Made by a program: the position numbers and the translations under genes. Below, in pieces: positions 1 to 5,060 of a DNA stretch of 5,060 bases. Each line of letters begins with the position of its first letter. Positions within the stretch are counted from its first letter, which is position 1. The notes below the pieces were generated by a model. That model was not told the DNA's origin. It made no database searches and was given only the letters and a program-made list of their open reading frames with translations. The DNA lies in NCBI GenBank assembly GCA_018713425.1, contig DVOT01000106.1, forward strand, positions 1 through 5,060, in the 5' to 3' direction. Origin of the DNA: Alectryocaccomicrobium faecavium (GTDB lineage Bacteria; Bacillota; Clostridia; Christensenellales; Aristaeellaceae).

Positions 1-1040
1 CTCCGCGCTGCGAATTGATGCCCGCCCTCAAAGCCAATGCCTATGGGCATGGCGCGCTACCCGTGGCCCGGGAATTGAACTGCCTGGGCGTGCGGGCGTT
101 TTGCGTGGCTACGGTGGGGGAAGGAATGGAATTGCGGCAGGGCGGCGTGGAAGGATTAATCTTGGTTTTGGGATATACGCCGCCGGAGGATTTCGCGCTT
201 CTCCCGGCCTGGGATCTGACGCAAGCCGCCATCGATTGCGAATACGCGAAAATGCTGGCGCATTTTGGCCGGGGCGTTCAGACGCATCTCGCTATCGATA
301 CGGGCATGCACCGCTGCGGCGAGCGCTGGGAACAGATGGACGCGCTGTGCGAGGTGTTGCGGAGCAAGCGGTTGCGGGCGACCGGTGCGTTCACGCACCT
401 TTGCGCCGCGGATAGCGCGGATCCTGAGGTCGTCGCATATACGCTTGCGCAGGCGCGCGCGTTTGCGGATGCCATACGCGCGCTGGAGGGGTGCGGCTGG
501 CGCTGCGCAAAGCGGCATTTGCTGGCCAGCTATGGGCTGTTGAATTATCCGCAGCTGGGCGGGGATTATGCCCGGGCAGGTATCGCGCTGTACGGCCTTC
601 TGAGCGGGCGGAACGATTTTGTGCGCCATCCATTGCCGCTTGCGCCGGTGCTCTCGCTAAAAGCGCGCGTTGCCCTGTTGAAAACGCTGCGCGATGGCGA
701 GCGCGCCGGATATGGCCTGGAATACGCCGCGCACGGCGAACGCACCATTGCCGTGCTGTCCATCGGCTATGCCGACGGTTTGCCGCGCGATTTGTCCTGC
801 GGCAGGGGGCATGTGCTGTTGCACGGCAGGAAAGCGCCCATCGTGGGCCGCGTGTGTATGGACCAAACGCTGGTGGATGTGACGGATATTCCGGAAGCGC
901 GGCGCGGCGATGCTGCGGTGGTGGTCGGGTGCTCGGGCGAGCAGGAGATTGCTGCCTATGACCTGAGCGAAGCCGGGAACACCATCACCAATGAATGGCT
1001 CAGCCGCCTGGGCGCCCGGCTGCCCAGGATTGTGGTGTAG
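1..1040 (+). CDS. alr: Alanine racemase, 5'-truncated by the window edge
   Basis: A PLP-dependent enzyme that interconverts L- and D-alanine in the cytoplasm, supplying D-Ala for peptidoglycan. The frame is open to the left edge (first whole codon at base 3), so the true start lies outside. The TTG at 15 and ATG at 18 fall inside the conserved N-terminal motif and are not starts. Visible signatures: the PLP-lysine motif KANAYGHG (Lys codon 30-32); RAGIALYG near 571-594; the catalytic-tyrosine region AGYGLEY (Tyr codon 711-713) followed by IGYADGLPR; RVCMDQTLVDVTD (Cys 855, Met 858, Asp 861); and the C-terminal RLGARLPRIVV before the TAG at 1038. About 345 residues are visible against a usual 370-390, so roughly 30 N-terminal residues are missing. 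The order is an N-terminal TIM barrel, then a C-terminal beta domain. The CMD motif favours plain alanine racemase over VanT-type serine racemase. No clear terminator separates it from the next gene, which has its own promoter. Confidence 0.96.
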   Translation, partial: PRCELMPALKANAYGHGALPVARELNCLGVRAFCVATVGEGMELRQGGVEGLILVLGYTPPEDFALLPAWDLTQAAIDCEYAKMLAHFGRGVQTHLAIDTGMHRCGERWEQMDALCEVLRSKRLRATGAFTHLCAADSADPEVVAYTLAQARAFADAIRALEGCGWRCAKRHLLASYGLLNYPQLGGDYARAGIALYGLLSGRNDFVRHPLPLAPVLSLKARVALLKTLRDGERAGYGLEYAAHGERTIAVLSIGYADGLPRDLSCGRGHVLLHGRKAPIVGRVCMDQTLVDVTDIPEARRGDAAVVVGCSGEQEIAAYDLSEAGNTITNEWLSRLGARLPRIVV

Positions 1041-1055
1041 CGCCGCACGTTTCCA

Positions 1056-1084
1056 TTGATTTTCTCCGCGCCGTTTGCTATAAT
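1056..1084 (+). promoter_or_regulatory. SigA/sigma-70-type promoter with extended -10
   Basis: The -35 element TTGATT (1056-1061) matches four of six consensus bases. It is separated by exactly 17 bp from a perfect TATAAT -10 element (1079-1084), which is preceded by TG-N (1076-1078), the extended -10 signature. Transcription would be expected to start near 1090-1092, giving a leader of roughly 48 nt before the ATG at 1139. The position between alr and the rhamnosidase gene implies that the two downstream genes form an independent transcription unit, although read-through from alr is not excluded. No convincing operator palindrome or catabolite-response (cre) match overlaps it. Confidence 0.82.
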
Positions 1085-1097
1085 GTGGATGTACAAA

Positions 1098-1112
1098 GCG
1101 CCGGGATGGCGC
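1098..1112 (+). other. Small 5'-UTR hairpin
   Basis: A perfect 5-bp inverted repeat, GCGCC / GGCGC, with a 5-nt loop lies inside the predicted leader, 15 nt upstream of the Shine-Dalgarno. It is all G-C and could fold, but it does not cover the ribosome binding site and has no U-tract, so it is not a terminator. It may only stabilise the leader, and in GC-rich DNA it could be chance. Confidence 0.35.
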
Positions 1113-1127
1113 ACAACGCAAGGCGAC

Positions 1128-1133
1128 GGAGGG
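1128..1133 (+). promoter_or_regulatory. Ribosome binding site deciding the ATG at 1139
   Basis: GGAGGG ends 5 nt before the ATG at 1139. This selects that ATG over the in-frame candidates upstream (near 995 and 1106), which overlap alr or the leader and lie upstream of, or too near, the predicted transcription start. The residues those starts would add do not resemble the family. Confidence 0.88.
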
Positions 1134-1138
1134 ATAGC

Positions 1139-3250
1139 ATGAACCATTCCCAGATGTTTTTGCAAGCGCAATGGGTAACGCCCGCGCGCGAAATGACAGC
1201 GCCCTATTTTCAGGCGCAATTCGATTGTGCGGCCGCGCTTTCTGGCCGGTTGCGCATCAGCGGCTTGGGCTTTTTTTCGGCCACGCTCAACGGCCGGCCC
1301 GTGAGCGAAGACATGTTTGTGCCCGTGTGGTCGGATTATGAAAAACGGGAATTCCTTTTTGACGGCGCGCCATTTGACGAGGAATTTGGCCACCGGATTT
1401 ACGGCCTCTCCTACGATGTGAGCGCGCTGCTCGCGCCCGGGCAAAATACGCTTTTGGTCCACGTAACCCCCGGTTGGTACGCGCAGCCCACATGGGTTGG
1501 TGGGGATCAGAGCGCTGCTTATGGCCGGCCACGGTTGTGCTTCGCGCTGGAATACGAGGATGAAAACGGCGCGCACACGCTGCTCTCCGGGCCGGACACG
1601 GTGGTTTGCCGCGAAAGCGAGATCACGGCGTTCGACCTGTTCCAGGGCGAAACGCAGGATTACACCCGCCCGCTGGGCGCATGGGAACGCGTGCGGGCGC
1701 TGGAACCCTTCGCTTGCGAGCACCTCTGGCAGGATTGCCCGGCCGACGGGGTGGAGCGCCGCATTGCGCCCAAACTCCTGCACCAACGCGAGGGCCTTTC
1801 GGTGTACGACCAGGGGGAAAACGTCACCGGCACGCCGGTGCTGCTGGGCACCGAGCCGGGCACAATTACCGTGATTTTTAGCGAAGCGCTTGGCGCGGAT
1901 GGCCTGCCCGATCCGACACACCACCATGGGCAGAAGGCCGTTTTCCATATCCGGGAGCCGCGCACGCTGCGCGCCATTGGCACCTGGTATGGCTACCGCT
2001 ATTTCAGCGTGCAGGGCCCGGCGCAGGTACTTTGCTGCGAGGTGATCCACGGCAAGGTGCCCGTAACTTCCACCTTCCATGCGCCGGAGCCCACGCTGCA
2101 GTGGCTGTACGACGCGTTTTTGCGCACGCAACTGGCGAACATGCACGCGGGCATCCCTTCGGACTGCCCGCATCTGGAGCGCCGGGGGTACACGGGCGAT
2201 GGACAACTCGTGTGCGAAGCGGGCATGATGCTCCTCGGCAGCCGGGATTTTTACCGCAAATGGCTGCGCGACATCGCCGATTGCCAGGATCGAAAGACCG
2301 GCCATATGCAATACACCGCGCCGTACACGCGCTGCGGCGGCGGCCCGGGCGGCTGGGGCTGCGCCATTGTGCAGGTGCCCTATCAATATTACCGCCAGTT
2401 TGGCGACGCGCAACCCATGCGCGAGATGTACCCGCAAATGCTGCGCTGGTTCGATTCGCTGGAGGCGCACAGCGAAGGCGGGCTCGTCACTTCCGATAAG
2501 CCGGGCCTGTGGTGCCTGGGCGATTGGTGCATGCCGGGTAAGCCGCGCATTCCCGAGCCGCTGGTGAACACGTATTTCTACATCCGCTCCCTGCGCCAGG
2601 CCTGCGCAATCGCGGAAATCCTGGGCATCGATGGCGAGCGCGACCTGCTGAAAGCGCGCATTGCCGAGCGAGAAAACGCGCTCTATCAGCACTATTACGA
2701 TCCGCAAACCGGCGATTTCGCCGAAAACGCGCAGGGCGCGAACGCTTTTATGGTCGATTTGGGTCTGGGCGACGCGCGCACGCTGGAGCACATCGCGCAG
2801 CGCTACGCGGCCCTGGGCGAATACGATACGGGCATCTTTGGCACGGATATCGTCACGCGGGTGCTGTTTGAGCGCGGGCACAAGGCGCTGGCTGCGAAGC
2901 TGCTCACCAGCTGCGGTGCTTCCTCCTATGGGCATATGCGGCTCACGGGTGCGACCACGCTGTATGAATACTGGCACGGGGGCCGCAGCTACAGCCATCC
3001 GATGTTCGGCGCGCCGGTGCGCTATCTGTTCCAATATTTGCTGGGCATCCGGCAGGCGGAAGGCAGCTGCGCCTGGCGGGAAATCGTGTTCGATCCGTAT
3101 CTGCCCGAGGGCGTCAACGAACTCTCTGGTAGTCTGGAAACCCCGCAGGGCGTGGTGCGCACACGGCTCTGGCGCGAAAATGGCGAAGTGCGCGCGGAGA
3201 TTTTCGCGCCCGAGGGCATGCGCGTGCGGCGGGAGGGATCTTCGTGCTGA
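1139..3250 (+). CDS. Family GH78 alpha-L-rhamnosidase, cytoplasmic
   Basis: A 703-residue glycoside hydrolase predicted to release terminal alpha-L-rhamnose from small glycosides by an inverting mechanism. Apparent domains: an N-terminal jelly-roll rhamnosidase_N domain (about 20-190, with GLGFFSATLNGRPV and WSDYEKR); a concanavalin-like domain (about 210-310, ending near TWYGYRYFSV); a six-hairpin catalytic barrel (about 315-635); and a C-terminal beta domain (about 637-703). The catalytic block DCPHLERRGYTGDGQ supplies Asp342, Glu347 and Asp354, with the spacing of the Asp/Glu/Asp trio in Bacillus sp. GL1 RhaB. Glu610 in TLYEYWHGG matches the general base. GGGPGGWG and LGDW (Asp462) followed by NTYFY are further family signatures. 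There is no signal peptide or membrane segment, so the substrate must be imported. It is shorter than many GH78 enzymes (850-1000 aa), with no extra N-terminal Ig-like or carbohydrate-binding domain apparent. The downstream gene starts within its last codons. Aglycone specificity cannot be read from sequence. Confidence 0.93.
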   Translation: MNHSQMFLQAQWVTPAREMTAPYFQAQFDCAAALSGRLRISGLGFFSATLNGRPVSEDMFVPVWSDYEKREFLFDGAPFDEEFGHRIYGLSYDVSALLAPGQNTLLVHVTPGWYAQPTWVGGDQSAAYGRPRLCFALEYEDENGAHTLLSGPDTVVCRESEITAFDLFQGETQDYTRPLGAWERVRALEPFACEHLWQDCPADGVERRIAPKLLHQREGLSVYDQGENVTGTPVLLGTEPGTITVIFSEALGADGLPDPTHHHGQKAVFHIREPRTLRAIGTWYGYRYFSVQGPAQVLCCEVIHGKVPVTSTFHAPEPTLQWLYDAFLRTQLANMHAGIPSDCPHLERRGYTGDGQLVCEAGMMLLGSRDFYRKWLRDIADCQDRKTGHMQYTAPYTRCGGGPGGWGCAIVQVPYQYYRQFGDAQPMREMYPQMLRWFDSLEAHSEGGLVTSDKPGLWCLGDWCMPGKPRIPEPLVNTYFYIRSLRQACAIAEILGIDGERDLLKARIAERENALYQHYYDPQTGDFAENAQGANAFMVDLGLGDARTLEHIAQRYAALGEYDTGIFGTDIVTRVLFERGHKALAAKLLTSCGASSYGHMRLTGATTLYEYWHGGRSYSHPMFGAPVRYLFQYLLGIRQAEGSCAWREIVFDPYLPEGVNELSGSLETPQGVVRTRLWRENGEVRAEIFAPEGMRVRREGSSC
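3231..3237 (+). promoter_or_regulatory. Ribosome binding site for the GTG start at 3244
   Basis: GGGAGGG lies inside the 3' end of the rhamnosidase gene, 6 nt before the GTG at 3244. The rhamnosidase stop TGA (3248-3250) is inside the overlap, an arrangement typical of translational coupling. This site supports the GTG as the true start, since no ATG with comparable spacing exists nearby. Confidence 0.87.
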
Positions 3251-4470
3251 ATGCGGCAGAAATCGCCGTCCTGCGCCAGCTCGCCAGCGAATACGCCCAG
3301 GCCGCCAGCCTGGGCGGGCAGGGCGAGCGCAGGCAGCGGTGGCTGAACCTCAACCACCTGCGCGGCGAGCGGCCGCTCGTGTTGATCGACCAGATCCCCT
3401 GGGAGGAAATGGACGTGGATGGCAGCCTCGACTGCCAGGTGCGCGATCCCTATTGGCGCGGCGTGGAAACGAATCTGCGGCAAACGCTGTATAAGTGGCG
3501 GCACATGCCCGCGGACATGGTGCTCGATCCCTATATCTGTCTGCCGCGCCCCATTTGCAGCAGCGGTTGGGGCATTGGCGTGGAGGAAACGCTGGCTTTT
3601 TCCTCGCCCGAAACCGAGGTCAAGAGCCACCACTACATCAACCAGATCCGGGAACCGGAGGACATCGCGAAGATCCACACGCCCCAGATCACGCTCGACG
3701 CGGCGGAAGAAGCCGCCATTGTGGAAACGGCGCGGCGCGTGTGCGAGGGCATTTTGCCCTTCCGCATGGTGGGCATGACCATGCATTTGGGCATCTGGGA
3801 TTCCATCAGCATGTGGATGGGCGTGGAAAACTGCTATCTCGAGCTGATGGACCGACCGGAGATGATGCATCAATTGATGGAAACGCTCACGCGCGGCCTG
3901 ATCGATATGGTGGGCCAGCTCAATGCGCTGCAGGCCTTCGACATTCATTCACACATTTGCCACTGCTCGCACACGTATCTGGAAGACCTGCCAGTCAGTG
4001 AAGAGGCGGTTTCGGCCAACGCCTGGGCTTTCGGCCTGGCGCAACTGTTCACCTCGGTTTCGCCCGCCATCACGGACGAGTTTGAAGTGGCGTATATGCG
4101 GCGGGTGTTTCCGCTCTTTGGCGCGATTTATTACGGCTGCTGCGACAGGCTGGACGACCGGCTCAATGTGATTGAAAAATTGCCCCAGGTGCGCAAGATC
4201 TCCTGCAGCCCCTGGAGCGACCGCGAGCGCTTTGCCGCCAACCTGGACCGCAAGCGCTATGTGATGAGCAACAAGCCCTCGCCCGCCTTCCTCGCCACAC
4301 CATCCCTGGATGAGGACGCCATCCGCGCCGATTTGCGCCGCACCATCCGCGCCGCGCGCGAGCACGACGTGTGCCTGGAAATCATTCTGAAGGACATCAG
4401 CACGGTCTGCCGCCGCCCGCAAAACCTCTGGCGCTGGCAGGAAATCGCCATGGAAGAAGCCCAGCGCTGA
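3244..4470 (+). CDS. Uroporphyrinogen-decarboxylase-superfamily protein, probable methyltransferase-like
   Basis: A 408-residue soluble protein of the URO-D / methylcobalamin:CoM methyltransferase-like TIM-barrel superfamily, with GTG start and strong Shine-Dalgarno. Evidence: a central MGVENCYLELMDRPEMMHQL segment like the 'drPe..h.l' helix of the family; a cysteine/histidine cluster HSHICHCSH (His235-His243) containing a His-X-Cys (His237, Cys239); a downstream GCC (Cys299, Cys300); then ISCSPWSDRE, SNKPSPA (Asn343-Lys344-Pro345) and LKDISTV (Lys383, Asp384). In MtaA/MtbA-type methyltransferases a HXC...C motif binds the zinc that activates a thiol, so a metal site is plausible here. True HemE is about 340-360 aa with different N-terminal substrate motifs, which I do not see. 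No signal peptide or transmembrane segment is apparent. It overlaps the rhamnosidase gene by 7 bp, implying co-expression in stoichiometric amounts. No corrinoid-binding protein or reactivase is in the window. The superfamily call is firm; reaction and substrate are unknown. Confidence 0.82.
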   Translation: MLNAAEIAVLRQLASEYAQAASLGGQGERRQRWLNLNHLRGERPLVLIDQIPWEEMDVDGSLDCQVRDPYWRGVETNLRQTLYKWRHMPADMVLDPYICLPRPICSSGWGIGVEETLAFSSPETEVKSHHYINQIREPEDIAKIHTPQITLDAAEEAAIVETARRVCEGILPFRMVGMTMHLGIWDSISMWMGVENCYLELMDRPEMMHQLMETLTRGLIDMVGQLNALQAFDIHSHICHCSHTYLEDLPVSEEAVSANAWAFGLAQLFTSVSPAITDEFEVAYMRRVFPLFGAIYYGCCDRLDDRLNVIEKLPQVRKISCSPWSDRERFAANLDRKRYVMSNKPSPAFLATPSLDEDAIRADLRRTIRAAREHDVCLEIILKDISTVCRRPQNLWRWQEIAMEEAQR

Positions 4471-4496
4471 GCGAAGGGGGATGCGCGCGAACAAAA

Positions 4497-4529
4497 ATGT
4501 GGGCCGTCGCAGAACGCGATGGCCCACAT
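4497..4529 (-). terminator. Strong hairpin with a U-tract on the minus strand
   Basis: ATGTGGGCCGTCGC (4497-4510) pairs with GCGATGGCCCACAT (4516-4529) around an AGAAC loop, giving 14 pairs with one G-U/G-T wobble. On the minus strand the stem is followed directly by a T-run (the complement of AAAAA at 4493-4497, then TGTT), the layout of a Rho-independent terminator for leftward transcripts. On the plus strand there is no T-run after the stem, but it starts only 26 bp past the stop of the URO-D-like gene and could still protect the 3' end of that mRNA. No leftward gene is visible to its right. Confidence 0.6.
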
Positions 4530-4556
4530 CAGACTATCAAAGAATCTAAGGGAAAG

Positions 4557-4586
4557 CGCGAGAAAGCCGAAGCCCTTTCGCGTTTT
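4557..4586 (+). terminator. Candidate operon terminator, imperfect
   Basis: CGCGAGAAAGC (4557-4567) can pair with GCCCTTTCGCG (4572-4582) around a CGAA loop, with two A/C mismatches near the top and one G-U pair. It is followed at once by TTTT (4583-4586). This is the only plus-strand hairpin plus T-run downstream of the two-gene unit, so it is the best candidate for its terminator, but the T-run is short. Read on the minus strand the same stem is closed by a TTCG tetraloop and is more stable (one mismatch, two G-U). Confidence 0.4.
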
Positions 4587-4612
4587 AATCGTCCCCGGCG
4601 GCGTGTACGGCG

Positions 4613-4730
4613 GGGGCGCACGAAGCGCGCGCCCTGTGGGCGAAACAGCGCGAAGTAAGCCCAATGAAGCAGGGAGTGCCGCAAGCGAGCCTGCGAGCGC
4701 AGTGGGACGACCATGCTGAATTGAGGGGTG
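4613..4730 (+). repeat. Degenerate direct repeat, copy 1
   Basis: A GC-rich element beginning GGGGCGCACGAAG and running to TTGAGGGGTG. It aligns without gaps to 4838-4955 at a constant offset of 225 bp. By hand I count about 24 differences in 118 positions (roughly 80% identity). The most conserved stretches are GCGCACGAAG, GCGAAACAG, TGAAGCAGGGAG and CGACCATGCTGAA. The element is rich in short AGCGAG-like words. Its orientation is arbitrary. Confidence 0.85.
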
Positions 4731-4754
4731 CATGGACTCGCAATACGCCGCGGC

Positions 4755-4771
4755 GGAAAATCCCATTTTCC
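4755..4771. repeat. 7-bp inverted repeat between the direct repeats
   Basis: GGAAAAT (4755-4761) and ATTTTCC (4765-4771) form a perfect stem with a CCC loop. It sits in the ~107-bp spacer between repeat copies 1 and 2, together with the larger hairpin at 4793-4835. There is no flanking T-run, so it is not a standard terminator. Confidence 0.5.
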
Positions 4772-4792
4772 AGAGCAAAAATCGTTTCTTTG

Positions 4793-4835
4793 CAGTTTCC
4801 GCGCCCGGAAATCCGTAGGATTTTAGCGGAAACTG
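4793..4835. repeat. Two-tier hairpin immediately before repeat copy 2
   Basis: CAGTTTCCGC (4793-4802) and GCGGAAACTG (4826-4835) are perfect 10-bp reverse complements. Inside them, AAATCC (4809-4814) and GGATTT (4818-4823) form a second perfect stem around a GTA loop, with unpaired bases between the tiers. The structure ends 2 bp before copy 2 of the direct repeat, so it may be part of the repeat element or mark its boundary. It could form on either strand. Confidence 0.65.
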
Positions 4836-4837
4836 GT

Positions 4838-4955
4838 GGGGCGCACGAAGGCCGCGCGCAGTGCGCGAAACAGGCCGTAGTGAGCCCAGTGAAGCAGGGA
4901 GCACCGCGAGTGAGCTTGCGAACGATGCGGAGCGACCATGCTGAACTGAGAGGCG
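4838..4955 (+). repeat. Degenerate direct repeat, copy 2
   Basis: This is the partner of 4613-4730, gap-free with about 80% identity. The offset of 225 bp is a multiple of three, so the open frames across the two copies stay in register and show the same peptide twice, for example DHAELRG. That accounts for the apparent internal repeats in translations of this region on either strand. Confidence 0.85.
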
Positions 4956-4963
4956 GGAACACT

Positions 4964-5005
4964 GCAAGCCGCCAGGCGCAGCAGGGTGACCATTGCGAAT
5001 TGTGG
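4964..5005 (+). repeat. Third, partial and more degenerate repeat copy
   Basis: Aligned without gaps to 4685-4726 of copy 1, about 29 of 42 bases match, including GCGCAG, GACCAT and GAATTG. The in-frame translation keeps DHxEL as in the other two copies. It corresponds only to the last third of the unit and lies close behind copy 2. The similarity is modest and could partly reflect shared composition. Confidence 0.5.
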
Positions 5006-5026
5006 ATAGCTTGCTCCCCCGTCCAC

Positions 5027-5057
5027 CAGCTTGTCAAAAAGTCTTTTTGACAAGCTG
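5027..5057. repeat. 14-bp perfect palindrome (possible bidirectional terminator)
   Basis: CAGCTTGTCAAAAA (5027-5040) and TTTTTGACAAGCTG (5044-5057) are perfect reverse complements around a GTC loop. A- and T-runs sit at the tip of the stem rather than after it, so it is not a canonical Rho-independent terminator, though a bidirectional terminator role for convergent genes is possible. It is AT-rich compared with the surrounding GC-rich sequence and closes the repeat cluster on the right. Confidence 0.75.
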
Positions 5058-5060
5058 ATA

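Larger units (their letters stand above)
4471..5060. other. Gene-free region with hairpins and degenerate repeats
   Basis: I see no convincing gene in these 590 bases. Several frames are open on both strands, but their translations are low-complexity, carry internal duplications that follow the DNA repeat, lack good ribosome binding sites and resemble no family I recognise. The content is structural: two hairpins just after the URO-D-like gene, two copies plus a degenerate third copy of a GC-rich element, hairpins between the copies, and a long palindrome at the right edge. It looks like an intergenic repeat cluster that may be dispersed in the host genome. Confidence 0.7.

Noticed and set aside
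15..20. TTG/ATG as the alr start
   Set aside because: They lie directly within the conserved PLP-lysine motif. Known alanine racemases have about 35-40 residues before that lysine, and the frame is open to the window edge.
1091..1112. Catabolite-response (cre) site in the leader
   Set aside because: The AAAGCG core resembles part of cre, but the flanking TG and CA positions do not match in either orientation.
995..1138. In-frame N-terminal extension of the rhamnosidase starting inside alr
   Set aside because: It would run across the promoter and predicted transcription start. The ATG at 1139 has a strong GGAGGG at 5 nt and the extension does not look like GH78 sequence.
956..3034. 692-codon open frame on the minus strand opposite the rhamnosidase
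   Set aside because: It is an antisense shadow produced by strong G/C bias at third positions of the plus-strand gene. Its translation is His/Arg/Ala-rich with no recognisable domain, and the plus-strand frame has full GH78 motifs.
3022..3948. 308-codon minus-strand open frame spanning the rhamnosidase/URO-D-like junction
   Set aside because: Same GC-bias shadow; it spans two real, motif-bearing genes on the opposite strand and resembles no family I know.
3244..4470. HemE (heme-pathway uroporphyrinogen decarboxylase)
   Set aside because: The protein is longer, lacks the HemE N-terminal substrate motifs, has a His/Cys metal-like cluster, and sits in a sugar-hydrolase operon without other heme genes.
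4257..4967. 236-codon minus-strand open frame across the end of the URO-D-like gene and the repeats
   Set aside because: Half lies antisense to a real gene and the rest is translated repeat with internal duplication. It also runs through the terminator-like hairpin, and no family is recognisable.

Overview
The window reads as chromosomal DNA from a GC-rich member of the Bacillota, most likely a gut-type Clostridia lineage. The evidence is the strong GGAGGG ribosome binding sites, a textbook SigA-type promoter, a GTG start with translational coupling, and the families present (a GH78 rhamnosidase of the CPHxERxGYTGDGQ type and a uroporphyrinogen-decarboxylase-like protein of a type common in Clostridia). 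This placement is inference from style and families. No rRNA, tRNA, CRISPR array, transposase or phage gene is visible.

Layout. Bases 1-1040 hold the 3' nine-tenths of an alanine racemase gene (alr), cut by the left window edge just upstream of the PLP-binding lysine. A 98-bp gap (1041-1138) follows, with an extended -10 promoter, a small 5'-UTR hairpin and a Shine-Dalgarno. Bases 1139-3250 encode a cytoplasmic family GH78 alpha-L-rhamnosidase with all four expected acidic active-site residues. Its stop overlaps by 7 bp the GTG start of a 408-aa URO-D-superfamily protein (3244-4470), which carries a zinc-site-like His-X-Cys plus Cys-Cys arrangement and resembles cobalamin-linked methyltransferases more than true heme-pathway UroD. 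The last ~590 bp (4471-5060) hold no convincing gene. They contain several hairpins and a duplicated ~118-bp element (offset 225 bp, about 80% identical by hand count) with a degenerate third partial copy, ending in a 14-bp palindrome.

How it may work together. alr supplies D-alanine for peptidoglycan and is probably only a neighbour. The rhamnosidase and the URO-D-like protein form a two-gene unit with its own promoter and tight coupling, so they are probably used together. The rhamnosidase would remove terminal alpha-L-rhamnose from small imported glycosides. The partner could act on a methyl (or carboxyl) group of the substrate or released aglycone, but that is a hypothesis: no corrinoid protein, transporter or regulator lies in the window. 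The repeat region downstream looks like an intergenic repeat element of the host genome. It is open in several frames on both strands and could easily be mis-annotated as protein.
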